The notes beneath the pieces are model-generated. The model was not told the origin of the DNA, searched no databases, and saw only the letters and a list, made by a program, of their open reading frames with translations. The position numbers were made by a program, and so were the translations under genes. This document shows positions 1 to 9,834 of a stretch of 64,000 bases of DNA, piece after piece; position 1 is the stretch's first letter; each line of letters opens with the position of its first letter. This DNA is from Marinobacter sp. ELB17. GTDB taxonomy: Bacteria > Pseudomonadota > Gammaproteobacteria > Pseudomonadales > Oleiphilaceae. The stretch lies in the NCBI RefSeq assembly GCF_000169375.1, contig NZ_AAXY01000003.1, positions 62,001 to 126,000 on the forward strand, written 5' to 3'.

Positions 1-21
1 GGAGCTAAAGATCTACCATTG

Positions 22-54
22 CGCGAAGAGCTTCTCCGGCTCTTCGCGTTTTTT
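22..54 (+). terminator. Rho-independent terminator of an upstream gene
   Basis: A perfect 10-bp inverted repeat (22-31 with 39-48) encloses a 7-nt loop and is followed at once by six T residues (49-54). It would end a + strand transcript coming from left of the window, so the transporter genes that follow need their own promoter. Confidence 0.9.
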
Positions 55-191
55 ATTGGCCAACTGGCCAAAATTCAACGTGCCAATGATGCCTTGCAAG
101 CACCGGACACCGCTGTGCAGAAAACGGATATTTCTGCATCGCTTTCACGCCTCTAATAATGACACTCACAACAATAATCTGAGGTGCAGAG

Positions 192-1367
192 ATGAACAGA
201 ACCAAAACCCTTGCCCGCGCCATACTGGCAACAACTCTTTGCGCAGGGCTTTCGACCTCTGCTCTTGCTGCTGCTGGAGATCCGATAAAAATTGGCCTTA
301 TGCTCCCTTTTAGCGGTATCTATGCACAGCTCGGCGAAGCTGGCCGCGACGGTCTAAAACTAGCACTGAAGGAAAAAGTCTCAGAATTGCACGGGTCACC
401 TATAGAATTTATTGAACTGGATACCGAAGCCAAGCCGTCGCGAGCGCCTGAACTGGCGTCTTCTTTGTTGAATCAACATAAGGTGGATTTTGTAATTGGT
501 CCTGTTCACTCGGGCGTGGCCATGGGCATGATCAAAATGCTGCGAGGCAAAGACACCATCATGATCATCCCAAACGCCGGCTCAGCAGCCGCAACCGGCC
601 CACTGTGCGCACCAAATATTTTCCGCACGTCCTTTTCTTCTTGGCAGCCATCTTACCCGATGGGCAAAGTTGCCCTCGAAAAAGGCTACAAGAAAATTTA
701 CGCCATTAGCTGGAACTATGGTATGGGCCAAGAGAGCCTGGATGCGTTTGAAGAGTCCTTTACCGCCGGTGGTGGTGAGATAGTCAAAAAGGTCCTACTG
801 CCCTTCCCGTCGACGAACTTCCAACCCAACGTTAGCGACATTGCAGACCAGAATCCTGACGCAGTATTCACTTTCTTTGCCGGTGGTGGCGCTATCAAGT
901 TCGTGAAGGACTTTGATGCCATGGGACTGCGCGGAAAAATCCCGCTGATGGGCTCCGGCTTTCTCACTGAGGGAACCTTGACAGCCCAAGGCGACGCAGC
1001 CGAAGGCGTTATGACTGGCCTTCACTATGCCGAGCAACTTGATGTTCCCAAAAACCACGAGTTCCGCGAAGCCTTCAACACGGAGTACGGGCACTACCCC
1101 GACATTTATGCTGTTCAGGGCTATGACGCGGGACAAGCGATCACCAACACCGTCAATCTTTTGAAGGGTGATATCTCTGACAAACAGGCCGTCATCAGCA
1201 TCATGGAAGGCCTGATCATTGATAGCCCCAGAGGCGCATTCACGTTCTCAAAAGCCCACAACCCGATTCAGAATATTTACCTGCGCGAAGTGAAAGATGG
1301 CGTAAACGTGGTTCAAAGCATTGCCGCCGAAGCACTGGAAGACCCGGCGCGCGGCTGCAAACTCTGA
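192..1367 (+). CDS. ABC transporter substrate-binding protein, branched-chain amino acid (HAAT) type
   Basis: Periplasmic binding protein of 391 aa that would deliver a solute to the permease and ATPase subunits encoded next. A Sec signal peptide covers about residues 1-27 (basic start, hydrophobic core, ALAAA end); the mature part opens with DPIKIGLMLPFSG, the usual start of the Peripla_BP_6 (LivK-like) fold. One Cys lies in GPLCAPNIF and another in the C-terminal GCKL, so a disulfide is possible. The ligand cannot be read from sequence: members of this family bind amino acids, amides, urea or aromatic acids. The nearby porin and IclR regulator make a carboxylate or aromatic substrate plausible, but that is inference. 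The start is ATG 192, preceded by a GAGG-type ribosome site. Confidence 0.92.
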   Translation: MNRTKTLARAILATTLCAGLSTSALAAAGDPIKIGLMLPFSGIYAQLGEAGRDGLKLALKEKVSELHGSPIEFIELDTEAKPSRAPELASSLLNQHKVDFVIGPVHSGVAMGMIKMLRGKDTIMIIPNAGSAAATGPLCAPNIFRTSFSSWQPSYPMGKVALEKGYKKIYAISWNYGMGQESLDAFEESFTAGGGEIVKKVLLPFPSTNFQPNVSDIADQNPDAVFTFFAGGGAIKFVKDFDAMGLRGKIPLMGSGFLTEGTLTAQGDAAEGVMTGLHYAEQLDVPKNHEFREAFNTEYGHYPDIYAVQGYDAGQAITNTVNLLKGDISDKQAVISIMEGLIIDSPRGAFTFSKAHNPIQNIYLREVKDGVNVVQSIAAEALEDPARGCKL

Positions 1368-1385
1368 TCCCGGACTTTATTATTG

Positions 1386-1407
1386 CTCCCCGGCTTGCGC
1401 CGGGGAG
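1386..1407 (+). promoter_or_regulatory. Intercistronic GC-rich hairpin after the binding-protein gene
   Basis: A perfect 9-bp inverted repeat (1386-1394 with 1399-1407) with a 4-nt loop lies 18 bases after the stop codon and has no T tract. Hairpins in this position often protect the 3' end of the binding-protein message and reduce read-through, so that far more binding protein than permease is made. That role is inferred from position. Confidence 0.6.
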
Positions 1408-1468
1408 GTTATCGAAACTGACCTCCCGCACACGCAAAGTAGCCTCCGAATAATCTTTGGATTTCAAT

Positions 1469-2332
1469 ATGTCTGCCGAATTGTTTTTTGTGCAACTCGT
1501 TAATGGTATTCAGTACGGGCTTCTCCTTTTTCTGATTGCCTCTGGTCTCACCCTGATCTTCGGCGTCATGGGCATTCTCAATCTTGCTCATGGTTCAATG
1601 TATATGGTAGGCGCTTATCTTGTATGGTACTTCGCGGCTGTCACCGGCAGTTTTACCGCTGCAGCTGCTCTTTCCGCCGTGATCGCTCTTGGCTTAGGAA
1701 TTCTCATAGAAAGGCTCTTGATACAACGGCTTTACAATCGAAATCACCTGGATCAAGTACTGCTTACGATCGGTATGATCTTCGTATTCAACGCCCTACA
1801 AAGCATTCTCTGGGGTAACGACCCTCACGGCGTCAGCGTGCCGGACGCATTAAGCGGCTCTATTCCCTTTACCGACAACTCAAGCTACCCCATCTATCGC
1901 ATTTTTGCGGCTCTAGTCTGCATCGGCATTGCGGCCGCTCTATATTTTGTCGTCAGCAAAACGCGGCTAGGCATGCTGATACGCGCGGGAGAATCTAACC
2001 GCGAGATGGTAGAAGCACTCGGCGTGAATATCAAAAACCTTTACACCATCGTGTTCGCCATCGGCGTTATGCTAGCCGCCATTTCGGGAATTATCGCCGC
2101 TCCAATAAGGTCTATTGTGCCGGGCATGGGCGAAAGCGTGCTAATTACCTGCTTTGTGGTCGTCGTGATTGGCGGCATGGGCTCTATTAAAGGTGCTTTC
2201 GTAGGTGCGCTACTGGTCGGCGTGATCAGCACCTTCGCTGCAGTGCTGATACCGAGCATGTCCAACATGATTATCTACATCTTTATGATCCTGGTGCTGC
2301 TGGTTAAGCCCCAGGGCCTATTTTCCAAGTAG
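1469..2332 (+). CDS. livH: Branched-chain amino acid-type ABC permease, LivH family
   Basis: Inner-membrane permease of 287 aa, one half of the heterodimeric channel. The sequence is almost wholly hydrophobic with about eight membrane spans. The N-terminal stretch QLVNGIQYGLLLFLIASG and the following FGVMGILNLAHGS are LivH hallmarks, and the C-terminus ends in the typical VLLVKPQGLF. I chose ATG 1469 over an in-frame TTG at 1457 because family members begin close to that Met. It follows the binding protein after a 101-bp gap holding a hairpin and sits 13 bp before the second permease. Confidence 0.93.
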   Translation: MSAELFFVQLVNGIQYGLLLFLIASGLTLIFGVMGILNLAHGSMYMVGAYLVWYFAAVTGSFTAAAALSAVIALGLGILIERLLIQRLYNRNHLDQVLLTIGMIFVFNALQSILWGNDPHGVSVPDALSGSIPFTDNSSYPIYRIFAALVCIGIAAALYFVVSKTRLGMLIRAGESNREMVEALGVNIKNLYTIVFAIGVMLAAISGIIAAPIRSIVPGMGESVLITCFVVVVIGGMGSIKGAFVGALLVGVISTFAAVLIPSMSNMIIYIFMILVLLVKPQGLFSK

Positions 2333-2345
2333 GCGGGAGCCGACC

Positions 2346-3302
2346 ATGATTTTCGAAAAACGCACTGAACGTATTTTCCTGGCAACTTTTTTTATAATCG
2401 CACTCTGTATCCCGCTTTTTCTGGAGTCCAACTCCTTCTTTGTAGGTAAGGCCACAACTATTCTGATCCTCGCCATCTTTGTAATGTCGCTGGATTTTCT
2501 GGTGGGACGAGTTGGCTTGGTTACGTTGGGCCACGCACTGTTCTACGGACTAGGCGGGTACCTTTTCGTTATTCTTACCCCGGAATATGAAGCGGTTAAC
2601 TTTTGGATATACGCCATCTATGTCATGTGCGTCAGTGCTTTTGTGGCGCTGGTAGTCGGAGTAGTGGTACTGCGCACCTCGGGCATTTACTTCATCATGA
2701 TTACCCTCGCGATATCACAGATGGTCTATTACTTCTTCTTCGACTCCCTACATTTTGGTGGTGGTGACGGCTTGTTTATTTTCATAAAACCTGACACCAG
2801 CATTTTTGGCCTTAGCTTTCTGAACCTAGACAATCCGACACACTTCTATTATTTGGCACTACTCGGAGTGTTGATCACGCTGCTGACCATCAAAATTGTT
2901 TTGCGCTCACGCTTTGGTCGTATTGTCGAAGCAAGCAGGCTGAATCCGGCACGAACTGAAGCTCTGGGCTACAACATCTTCAGCTTTAAACTAATCAGTT
3001 ATGTCATAGGCAGCACCTTAGCTGCCTATGCAGGGCTTCTATTTGCTCTGCAGTACGGCTATGTCAATCCTCAGTTTATGACGTGGGAAATGTCCGGCAC
3101 AGCCCTGGTGATGTCTATCTTGGGCGGTATGGGAACTATTTATGGTGCCATTCTTGGCACAATCACATACGAAGGCCTGCAATATTTCTTCGAGCATATG
3201 AGCAAAGACTGGATGTTGTTTATGGGTGGCTCCATCATCTTAATGGTTCTGTTGTTACGCAAAGGCCTTGCCGGCTACCTTGAAAAATTGCTGGAGAAGT
3301 AA
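2346..3302 (+). CDS. livM: Branched-chain amino acid-type ABC permease, LivM family
   Basis: Second permease subunit, 318 aa, highly hydrophobic. It has the LivM pattern FLVGRVGLVTLGHALFYGLG near residues 50-70 and the EAA-like loop SRFGRIVEASRLNPARTEALG around residue 205, which docks on the ATPases. A ribosome site GGGAG lies just before ATG 2346. The stop codon is 2 bp before the first ATPase gene, so the genes are surely co-transcribed. Confidence 0.93.
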   Translation: MIFEKRTERIFLATFFIIALCIPLFLESNSFFVGKATTILILAIFVMSLDFLVGRVGLVTLGHALFYGLGGYLFVILTPEYEAVNFWIYAIYVMCVSAFVALVVGVVVLRTSGIYFIMITLAISQMVYYFFFDSLHFGGGDGLFIFIKPDTSIFGLSFLNLDNPTHFYYLALLGVLITLLTIKIVLRSRFGRIVEASRLNPARTEALGYNIFSFKLISYVIGSTLAAYAGLLFALQYGYVNPQFMTWEMSGTALVMSILGGMGTIYGAILGTITYEGLQYFFEHMSKDWMLFMGGSIILMVLLLRKGLAGYLEKLLEK

Positions 3303-3304
3303 TT

Positions 3305-4072
3305 ATGGCTAACAAAATTATTTTGGAAACCGAATCTCTGAGCAAACATTGGGGCGGCATTAAAGCGTTAGACGACATTTCTCTGCAGTTTCATGACAAG
3401 CAACTTCACGGTGTGGTGGGGCCCAACGGCGCCGGCAAGAGCACGTTGTTAAATATGCTGTGCGGAGCTTTGAAACCAAGCAGCGGCTGTATTTTTCACA
3501 ACGGCGAACAAATTGAAGGCATGAAGCCGTGGAATTTTGTGCGCCGCGGTATTGGCCGCAGTTTTCAAAAAACCAATATCTACGCCGATATAACGTGCTT
3601 GGAAAACTGCGCCGTTGCGGCCCAACGCCGCTTTACCGGCAGTTTTAACCTGTTTGCATCACGTCATTCCAATAAAATGGTCACAGAAGCGGCTGAAAAA
3701 GCTCTCTACCAAGTTGGCCTGGGCAATCGGATTAGCTCCATTGCTGCTGAGATTTCCTACGGCGAGCAGCGGCAGCTTGAGTTGGCTATGGTATTAGCGA
3801 CTGATCCGTGCATCCTGCTGCTGGACGAACCTATGGCCGGCATGGGGCACGAAGAGTCTTTACGCATTATCGAATTGTTAAACGAACTCAAGAAGTCATA
3901 CAGCATTGTGCTAGTCGAGCACGATATGGATGCCATTTTTGAGCTTTCGGATCAGTTGACTGTGCTTGATAACGGCACGCACTTGATTACTGGCACAGTG
4001 GATGAAGTGCGCAATGAACCACGGGTAAAAGAGGCTTACCTGGGCAAAGAAGAGGAAGAGGAAACCGCATGA
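3305..4072 (+). CDS. livG: ABC transporter ATP-binding protein, LivG family
   Basis: Cytoplasmic ATPase of 255 aa. Walker A is GPNGAGKST (about residues 39-47), the signature is SYGEQRQLELA, and Walker B is ILLLDEPMAGM followed by the switch His in VLVEHDMD. The signature lacks the usual SGG (SYGE), as is common in LivG proteins. The ribosome site GGAGAAG precedes ATG 3305. Its stop overlaps the next start (ATGA, 4069-4072), showing translational coupling to the partner ATPase. Confidence 0.95.
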   Translation: MANKIILETESLSKHWGGIKALDDISLQFHDKQLHGVVGPNGAGKSTLLNMLCGALKPSSGCIFHNGEQIEGMKPWNFVRRGIGRSFQKTNIYADITCLENCAVAAQRRFTGSFNLFASRHSNKMVTEAAEKALYQVGLGNRISSIAAEISYGEQRQLELAMVLATDPCILLLDEPMAGMGHEESLRIIELLNELKKSYSIVLVEHDMDAIFELSDQLTVLDNGTHLITGTVDEVRNEPRVKEAYLGKEEEEETA

Positions 4073-4782
4073 ATAACAGCCTGTTGGAAGTTAAAAACCT
4101 CAATACTCTTTACGGTCGCAGCCATATCCTCCATGACCTGTCATTTTGCCTGGACAAAGGCAAGTCAATGAGCCTGATGGGGCGTAACGGCATGGGCAAA
4201 ACCACCACGCTCAAGTCAATTCTCGGCATTGTTCCGCCCCGCAGTGGCCACGTTTATTTCGATGGTGAAGACATCACCAAACTTCCCACCTGGAAGCGAA
4301 TGCGACGCGACATTGCATACGTGCCAGAAGGTAGGGGCATGTTTCACAACCTGACGGTGAAAGAACATCTGCAAATGGCGGCCCGCCCGAGCAGTAACGG
4401 CGACAAAAGCTGGGACTTTGATAGGGTGATGGCGACTTTCCCTCGCCTTCAGGAAAGGCTATCGAATCTAGGTACGGAGCTTTCTGGAGGCGAACAGCAA
4501 ATGCTGGCCATAGGTCGGGCGCTCGCAACCAACCCGCGACTGATGATCCTTGATGAAGCCACAGAAGGGCTTGCGCCGCTGATCCGCGAAGACATCTGGA
4601 ATGTAATCGCCACCATCAGGGAGTCTGGCATTTCGACACTGGTGGTAGACAAGAACATCAGAGCCCTTAGAAAATTGTGTGACCATCATGTTGTTGTTGT
4701 TAAGGGTAAAGTGCACTTTTCTGGCAGCTCTGAAGAGCTTGCTCAGAAGCTACAGGAAGTTGAAACAGCGCTTAGTGTTTAA
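4069..4782 (+). CDS. livF: ABC transporter ATP-binding protein, LivF family
   Basis: Second ATPase of the importer, 237 aa. Walker A is GRNGMGKTT, the signature ELSGGEQQMLAIGRAL and Walker B LMILDEATEGLAP, the last being the characteristic LivF form with EGLAP after the catalytic Glu. The switch position reads VVDKNI instead of the usual VEQN, and Asp plus Lys there is a little unusual. It is the last gene of the five-gene transporter run; a 106-bp gap with a new ribosome site separates it from the porin. Confidence 0.93.
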   Translation: MNNSLLEVKNLNTLYGRSHILHDLSFCLDKGKSMSLMGRNGMGKTTTLKSILGIVPPRSGHVYFDGEDITKLPTWKRMRRDIAYVPEGRGMFHNLTVKEHLQMAARPSSNGDKSWDFDRVMATFPRLQERLSNLGTELSGGEQQMLAIGRALATNPRLMILDEATEGLAPLIREDIWNVIATIRESGISTLVVDKNIRALRKLCDHHVVVVKGKVHFSGSSEELAQKLQEVETALSV

Positions 4783-4888
4783 ACGTACAAGAAATGGATA
4801 GGAGTGTTCATTTACTGGATATTTGACAAAGAGTTAATAGCCGATAGTTCAAGCGTCAAAAAATAAGGAAACAATAAGGAGACAATAA

Positions 4889-5892
4889 ATGAACTATCGT
4901 AACTCACTGTTGGCGTTGGCGGTTGCATCCACCGTCAGCGTTGCACCTTCCGCTTATGCTATCGAGCTTGGCGAGTTTAACGACACAACATTCAGCATTG
5001 GAGGGTATTTCAAGGCTGAGGCTATCTATGAAAAAGTAGATGACGGTGACTCCCACATCTTCGGCCGCTCCAATCAGAGTCGTGTTAATCTCAAAACTGT
5101 TACAGAAAAACAGGGCCACACGATTGTTGGTTTTGTTGAAAGTGATTTTTATGGCGGCACATATCCCGGTGAAAATAACGACCTTCGCTTACGCCATGCA
5201 TTCATCAAGATTGATCAAACAACGGTAGGACAAACTTGGACCGGTCAGTTCTGGGTAGTCGCCTATCATGACTATCTAGATTTTTTGGGCGGCCCTCGAG
5301 GCACCCTTGGCGGCTTTAATTTCCGCACAAACCTGATAAGCCATGAAGTTGCAGGCTTTCGCCTGACCGCTCAAGATCCTGTGAATAACGATGCCGACAC
5401 TCCCGACCTAGCCGTAAACTATAACCTGAATTTCGACGGTAGCCACCGTGTAATTCTGACCGCTTCTGGTCGTGGGCTGGCTAACGACGACTTTGCCGGT
5501 GGCGGTGCTATTGGCTCCAAGTTTATGCTTGGGCCCCACAGTATCAACCTGAATGCTCACTATGGCGAGGGCTTGGGCGCTTCACTGGTGTGGGCGCCAA
5601 CAATAGCCTGAGCTCACCCGACACCGAGAACGGCGAAGCTGTTAGCCAAGCAGGTTTCGATATCGGCTTCCGCTATGTGATCAACCCTGAATGGCGAGCC
5701 AACGAGGCCTACACGGCTGTGGAAGTGGATGACATCGCCAACACGGATTATGAAGCTCAACGGGTCAACCTGATCCATACCGTTGCCCAAGGTCTTGAAG
5801 TTGGAGTTGAGTGGCGCAAGTACAATCTGGCGTTTGGCCCCCTCCTCCCCAAAGGCCAACAAGTCGAGATAATGGCTAAATACGCATTCTAG
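4889..5892 (+). pseudogene. DcaP-like outer-membrane porin, interrupted by a -1 frameshift
   Basis: Outer-membrane channel of the DcaP type. It has a signal peptide (residues 1-24, SAYA end), the opening FSIGGYFKAEAIYE, the mid-part LRLRHAFIKIDQTTVGQTW and a C-terminal Phe (AKYAF). Two reading frames are needed: the first runs 4889-5611, the second continues from 5578 to 5892. Restoring one C after GGG at 5576-5578 turns GLGASLVWAP into GLGRFTGVGANN and gives a single 334-aa protein. Either the gene is broken or the base is a sequence error. A TTGACA hexamer (4823-4828) and a strong AAGGAGA ribosome site (4876-4882) precede the start. The porin would let the ABC importer's substrate cross the outer membrane (inference from adjacency). 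Confidence 0.85.
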
Positions 5893-5927
5893 ATCAAAAA
5901 GTTAGAATCATAACTTACAAGTTTGAA

Positions 5928-5969
5928 ATAACAGGCGCCGACTGTCTTCCCGGCGTCTGTTATCATTTT
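5928..5969 (+). terminator. Terminator after the transporter/porin genes
   Basis: A 13-bp stem with one G-T pair (5928-5940 with 5951-5963), a 10-nt loop, then CATTTTA. It ends the porin transcript 35 bp after its stop and just before the IclR regulator. Confidence 0.8.
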
Positions 5970-6009
5970 ACACCCGAATCAAGCTAACAACCTTACGACG
6001 GCACTATCC

Positions 6010-6843
6010 ATGGCAGAAGAAAGTCCAAAAAGGCAAGGAATTGGCTCCCTAGAGATTGGCCTTCGTGTTCTTGACTACATATCTACGGCCGCAAAACCAC
6101 CTACTTTGAAAGAACTGTCAGGGGCCTTGAATTTGTCCCCAAGCCGTGCCCACAAATATCTAGTGAGCCTTCTACGCGAAGGCTACATTAACCATGTCAA
6201 TCAAACGCAGTACACACTGGGGAACTCAAGCCTCACGCTTGGCATCTCCGCACTGCGTCGAATCAACCCAATACAGTTGTCCTACGAAGCTGTTGACCTG
6301 TTAAACGAAGAAACTGACAAGACAGTCTCTGTGACTGTCTGGAACGGCAACGGGCCTTTAGTTATCAAGTGGCTCGATTCCAGCCAGCCGATAGCCGTTA
6401 ACGTACGCCTGGGCGCTGAGCTTTCAGCTCTGAACTCGGCCTCTGGCCGTATATATCTGGCCAACATGCCTCTGGACAGGCGCCTGGAGCTGATTGGTAA
6501 TTATTACCGGCAGTCTCGCACACTTCCCAAACACAACAGAAAAGACATACCTCGGGAGAAACTCGGAAGTCATCTAGAAATGGTGCGTGAAAATGGCTAT
6601 TGCGCATTTTTCAGCGACTATCTGCCCGAAATCAATGTGCTCAGCATGCCTGTATTCGACTTGAATGGGAACATTGTCACCGTCATCACGCTGCTTGGCC
6701 TTGAACGAGATACGGACATCAGGGAAGGCTCTGAACTGTTCAGACAAGTACGTCTGTGCGCGACCAAGGTCACCCGTCAAATTTGTGGTCAGCCCACTAA
6801 ACGCATGGTTTCAGAAGGCAATTCACCGAACAACTTGCGGTAG
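6010..6843 (+). CDS. IclR-family transcriptional regulator
   Basis: 277 aa. An N-terminal winged helix-turn-helix (about 14-75, with LKELSGALNLSPSRAHKYL as the recognition unit) is followed by the IclR effector domain (about 85-265, with the family pattern SASGRIYLAN and a late MPVFDLNGNIV strand). IclR proteins bind small carboxylates or aromatics and control catabolic and transport operons, so it probably regulates the adjacent importer and porin. The last 55 bp overlap the 3' end of the convergent AraC gene. Confidence 0.9.
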   Translation: MAEESPKRQGIGSLEIGLRVLDYISTAAKPPTLKELSGALNLSPSRAHKYLVSLLREGYINHVNQTQYTLGNSSLTLGISALRRINPIQLSYEAVDLLNEETDKTVSVTVWNGNGPLVIKWLDSSQPIAVNVRLGAELSALNSASGRIYLANMPLDRRLELIGNYYRQSRTLPKHNRKDIPREKLGSHLEMVRENGYCAFFSDYLPEINVLSMPVFDLNGNIVTVITLLGLERDTDIREGSELFRQVRLCATKVTRQICGQPTKRMVSEGNSPNNLR

Positions 6844-7742
6844 TCCGACGAAAAACGACCGAGGTGACTGAAACCGTAATCCAAAGCAACTTCGGTGACG
6901 TTACGGCAATGCCCCTGCAGTAAGTCGTTCCTCAGATTTCTAAGCTTGACGAGCTTCACATAGCTTTTAGGTGTCGTTGAAAACGTCCGGGAAAAACCGT
7001 TGTAGATAGAACGAATACTCATATTCGAAACTTGGGAAAGCGTTTCAAGGTCAATATCTTCTCTAATATTTTTGTCAATATAGGCAACAATTCGCTTCAT
7101 CGAAAGAGGAATTGGTTGGGCATTGTCCGAAGCATTCCAAGTGTTGGGAAATACTTTGAGCAGCTTCTTCAATATGATTTCGCGATACGACAAAGAAATA
7201 GGCCCAAAACCTGTATCACCGGACTCATCGAACTCTGAAAATACCGCAGCAAGCAAGTTGGTAAGAGATGGATTTAGCCTCATGTCAACCGGAATTCGAT
7301 TGAAACGCACCGGCTGCCCCCCGGCAGAGGCTCCACTGCTACAAACCGATCTCATCAAGTCCACAGGAATCTTAATAATAATCTTTTCGCATTCCTGAGT
7401 GTATTCCAGATCAATAGCTTCATCTGGATTAACCATCAGTGCCTGCCCACGACGTACTTTTAAACTCTCGTCCCCTTGACGCCAGCGGCACTCCCCTCGG
7501 GTAACCACCTGAAGATGGTAGATTTCATCCAGCGCAGAGGTTTTCACTCTGACCGAGCTACCGTAGCTAATTTTTGATAATCCGAAGCCTGCAAACTCGC
7601 CGAAGCTCAGGCTTGCAGCGCGGTTCTCGCCACCCAACATGTCCAAGCTGTGGCCTCCGATATGCTGATTCACAAACGCTGAAACTTCTTCAGGATGCGC
7701 ACCGTGAAAGATCGTTGAAGTAGCGAGCGACTGAGAGAACAT
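6789..7742 (-). CDS. AraC-family transcriptional regulator with AraC-binding-like N-domain
   Basis: 317 aa. The N-terminal half is a cupin-like ligand domain (about 40-190; LQVVTRGECRWRQGDESL is the barrel core), of the kind seen in regulators such as OruR or AntR. The C-terminal 100 residues form the double helix-turn-helix, with IDLETLSQVSNMSIRSIYNG as the first unit and the family ending EVALDYGFSHLGRFSSDYRK. Its target is unknown. It converges on the IclR gene with a 55-bp overlap, so transcripts of the two are partly antisense. Confidence 0.9.
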   Translation of the reverse strand: MFSQSLATSTIFHGAHPEEVSAFVNQHIGGHSLDMLGGENRAASLSFGEFAGFGLSKISYGSSVRVKTSALDEIYHLQVVTRGECRWRQGDESLKVRRGQALMVNPDEAIDLEYTQECEKIIIKIPVDLMRSVCSSGASAGGQPVRFNRIPVDMRLNPSLTNLLAAVFSEFDESGDTGFGPISLSYREIILKKLLKVFPNTWNASDNAQPIPLSMKRIVAYIDKNIREDIDLETLSQVSNMSIRSIYNGFSRTFSTTPKSYVKLVKLRNLRNDLLQGHCRNVTEVALDYGFSHLGRFSSDYRKLFGELPSETMRLVG

Positions 7743-7852
7743 GATTCACACCATTGTATTTATTATTAATGAGTTTACCTTATATGAACGAATGGCTGCG
7801 ATCAACACTCAAATCCATACCTGAACTTGCAAGGCTGTTTGATCTCGAACAC

Positions 7853-7887
7853 AAAAAACCCGACAGAGAAACTCAATCGGGTTTTTT
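7853..7887 (-). terminator. Terminator downstream of frmA (works on either strand)
   Basis: An 11-bp perfect inverted repeat (7853-7863 with 7877-7887) made of ACCCGA/TCGGGT plus A and T runs, so a U tract is present in both directions. On the minus strand it lies 66 bp after the frmA stop and would stop transcription running into the AraC gene. Confidence 0.85.
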
Positions 7888-7952
7888 ATGCGAACTTGCT
7901 AGCGATGTTGGAGCAAAATCACTTATGCCGTCAGCATCAGATGCTCACCGCG

Positions 7953-9149
<1,197 letters not shown>

Positions 9150-9152
9150 TTA

Positions 9153-9167
9153 TAGACGACCGGTCTA
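9153..9167. promoter_or_regulatory. Candidate operator of the NemR-like repressor (autoregulation and frmA)
   Basis: The 15-mer TAGACGACCGGTCTA reads TAGAC-N5-GTCTA and contains the palindrome GACCGGTC. It lies 11 bp before the regulator's ATG and 87 bp upstream of the frmA start, so one bound site could control both genes. A related site precedes the reductase gene (9789-9800). Confidence 0.65.
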
Positions 9168-9178
9168 GTATAGGTGCC

Positions 9179-9766
9179 ATGACGACGAACGACACACGCA
9201 ATCTTATTATTCAAACAGGCGCTGACCTTATCGGCACGAAGGGCTTTGGTGCAACCGGCATCAATGGCATCCTCACGGTTGCGGGCGTACCTAAAGGGTC
9301 GTTCTATCATTATTTTAGCAGCAAAAATGACTTCGGCCTCGCGATCATTGATACCTTCGCCGACGAATACGATGCGAAGCTGGACCGGATGCTCAACGAC
9401 AGTAGTCGTTCCTGCGTGGATCGCCTGCGCGCCTACTTCGATATTGGCTTTGAAAACATGACCAACTGCGACTGTACCCGTGGTTGCCTGATTGGCAACT
9501 TAGGACAGGAGCTTGCAGGGCAAAATGAGACCTTCCGCGTTCGACTGGATAAGGTATTCACCGGCTGGGAAAAACGCTTCGAACGTTGCATAGCCGAAGC
9601 ACAAACCGCCGGCGACATTGACTCCTGCATTGACCCTTCAGATGCTGCCAGTGTTTTGTTGTCTGGTTGGGAAGGCGCCATTCTGAGGTCAAAAGTTGTG
9701 AAATCAACGGATCCCATGGAACGGTTTGCACGTGTATTTTTCACTCAGTATCTTGGCATTGTCTGA
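9179..9766 (+). CDS. TetR-family regulator, NemR-like electrophile sensor
   Basis: 195 aa. The N-terminal TetR helix-turn-helix (ILTVAGVPKGSFYHYFSSKND, about 28-48) is complete. The ligand half carries a Cys cluster NCDCTRGCLIGNL near residue 97-109. In E. coli NemR, cysteines in the equivalent stretch react with electrophiles and hypochlorite to release DNA. The neighbours, an Old Yellow Enzyme and formaldehyde dehydrogenase, are what NemR-type repressors control. The start is ATG 9179 close behind its operator. Confidence 0.85.
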   Translation: MTTNDTRNLIIQTGADLIGTKGFGATGINGILTVAGVPKGSFYHYFSSKNDFGLAIIDTFADEYDAKLDRMLNDSSRSCVDRLRAYFDIGFENMTNCDCTRGCLIGNLGQELAGQNETFRVRLDKVFTGWEKRFERCIAEAQTAGDIDSCIDPSDAASVLLSGWEGAILRSKVVKSTDPMERFARVFFTQYLGIV

Positions 9767-9788
9767 TTTTTTTTCGCGCAGTTACTAG

Positions 9789-9800
9789 TAGACTGGTCTA
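9789..9800. promoter_or_regulatory. Second candidate operator upstream of the Old Yellow Enzyme gene
   Basis: TAGACTGGTCTA sits 34 bp before ATG 9835. It shares the core GAC(C/T)GGTCTA with the site before the TetR gene, which supports a common repressor. The spacing of the outer half-sites differs (2 versus 5 bp), so the true recognition unit is probably the GACYGGTC core. Confidence 0.6.
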
Positions 9801-9834
9801 ATTAATATTAATTAATCTAAAACGAGTACATTTT

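Noticed and set aside
56..313. 85-aa + frame overlapping the start of the binding-protein gene
   Set aside because: Out of frame with a clear signal-peptide gene, rich in Arg/Cys/His, no ribosome site; a shadow frame.
4823..4851. TTGACA upstream of the porin as a full sigma-70 promoter
   Set aside because: No acceptable -10 box at 16-18 bp spacing; mentioned with the gene but not called.
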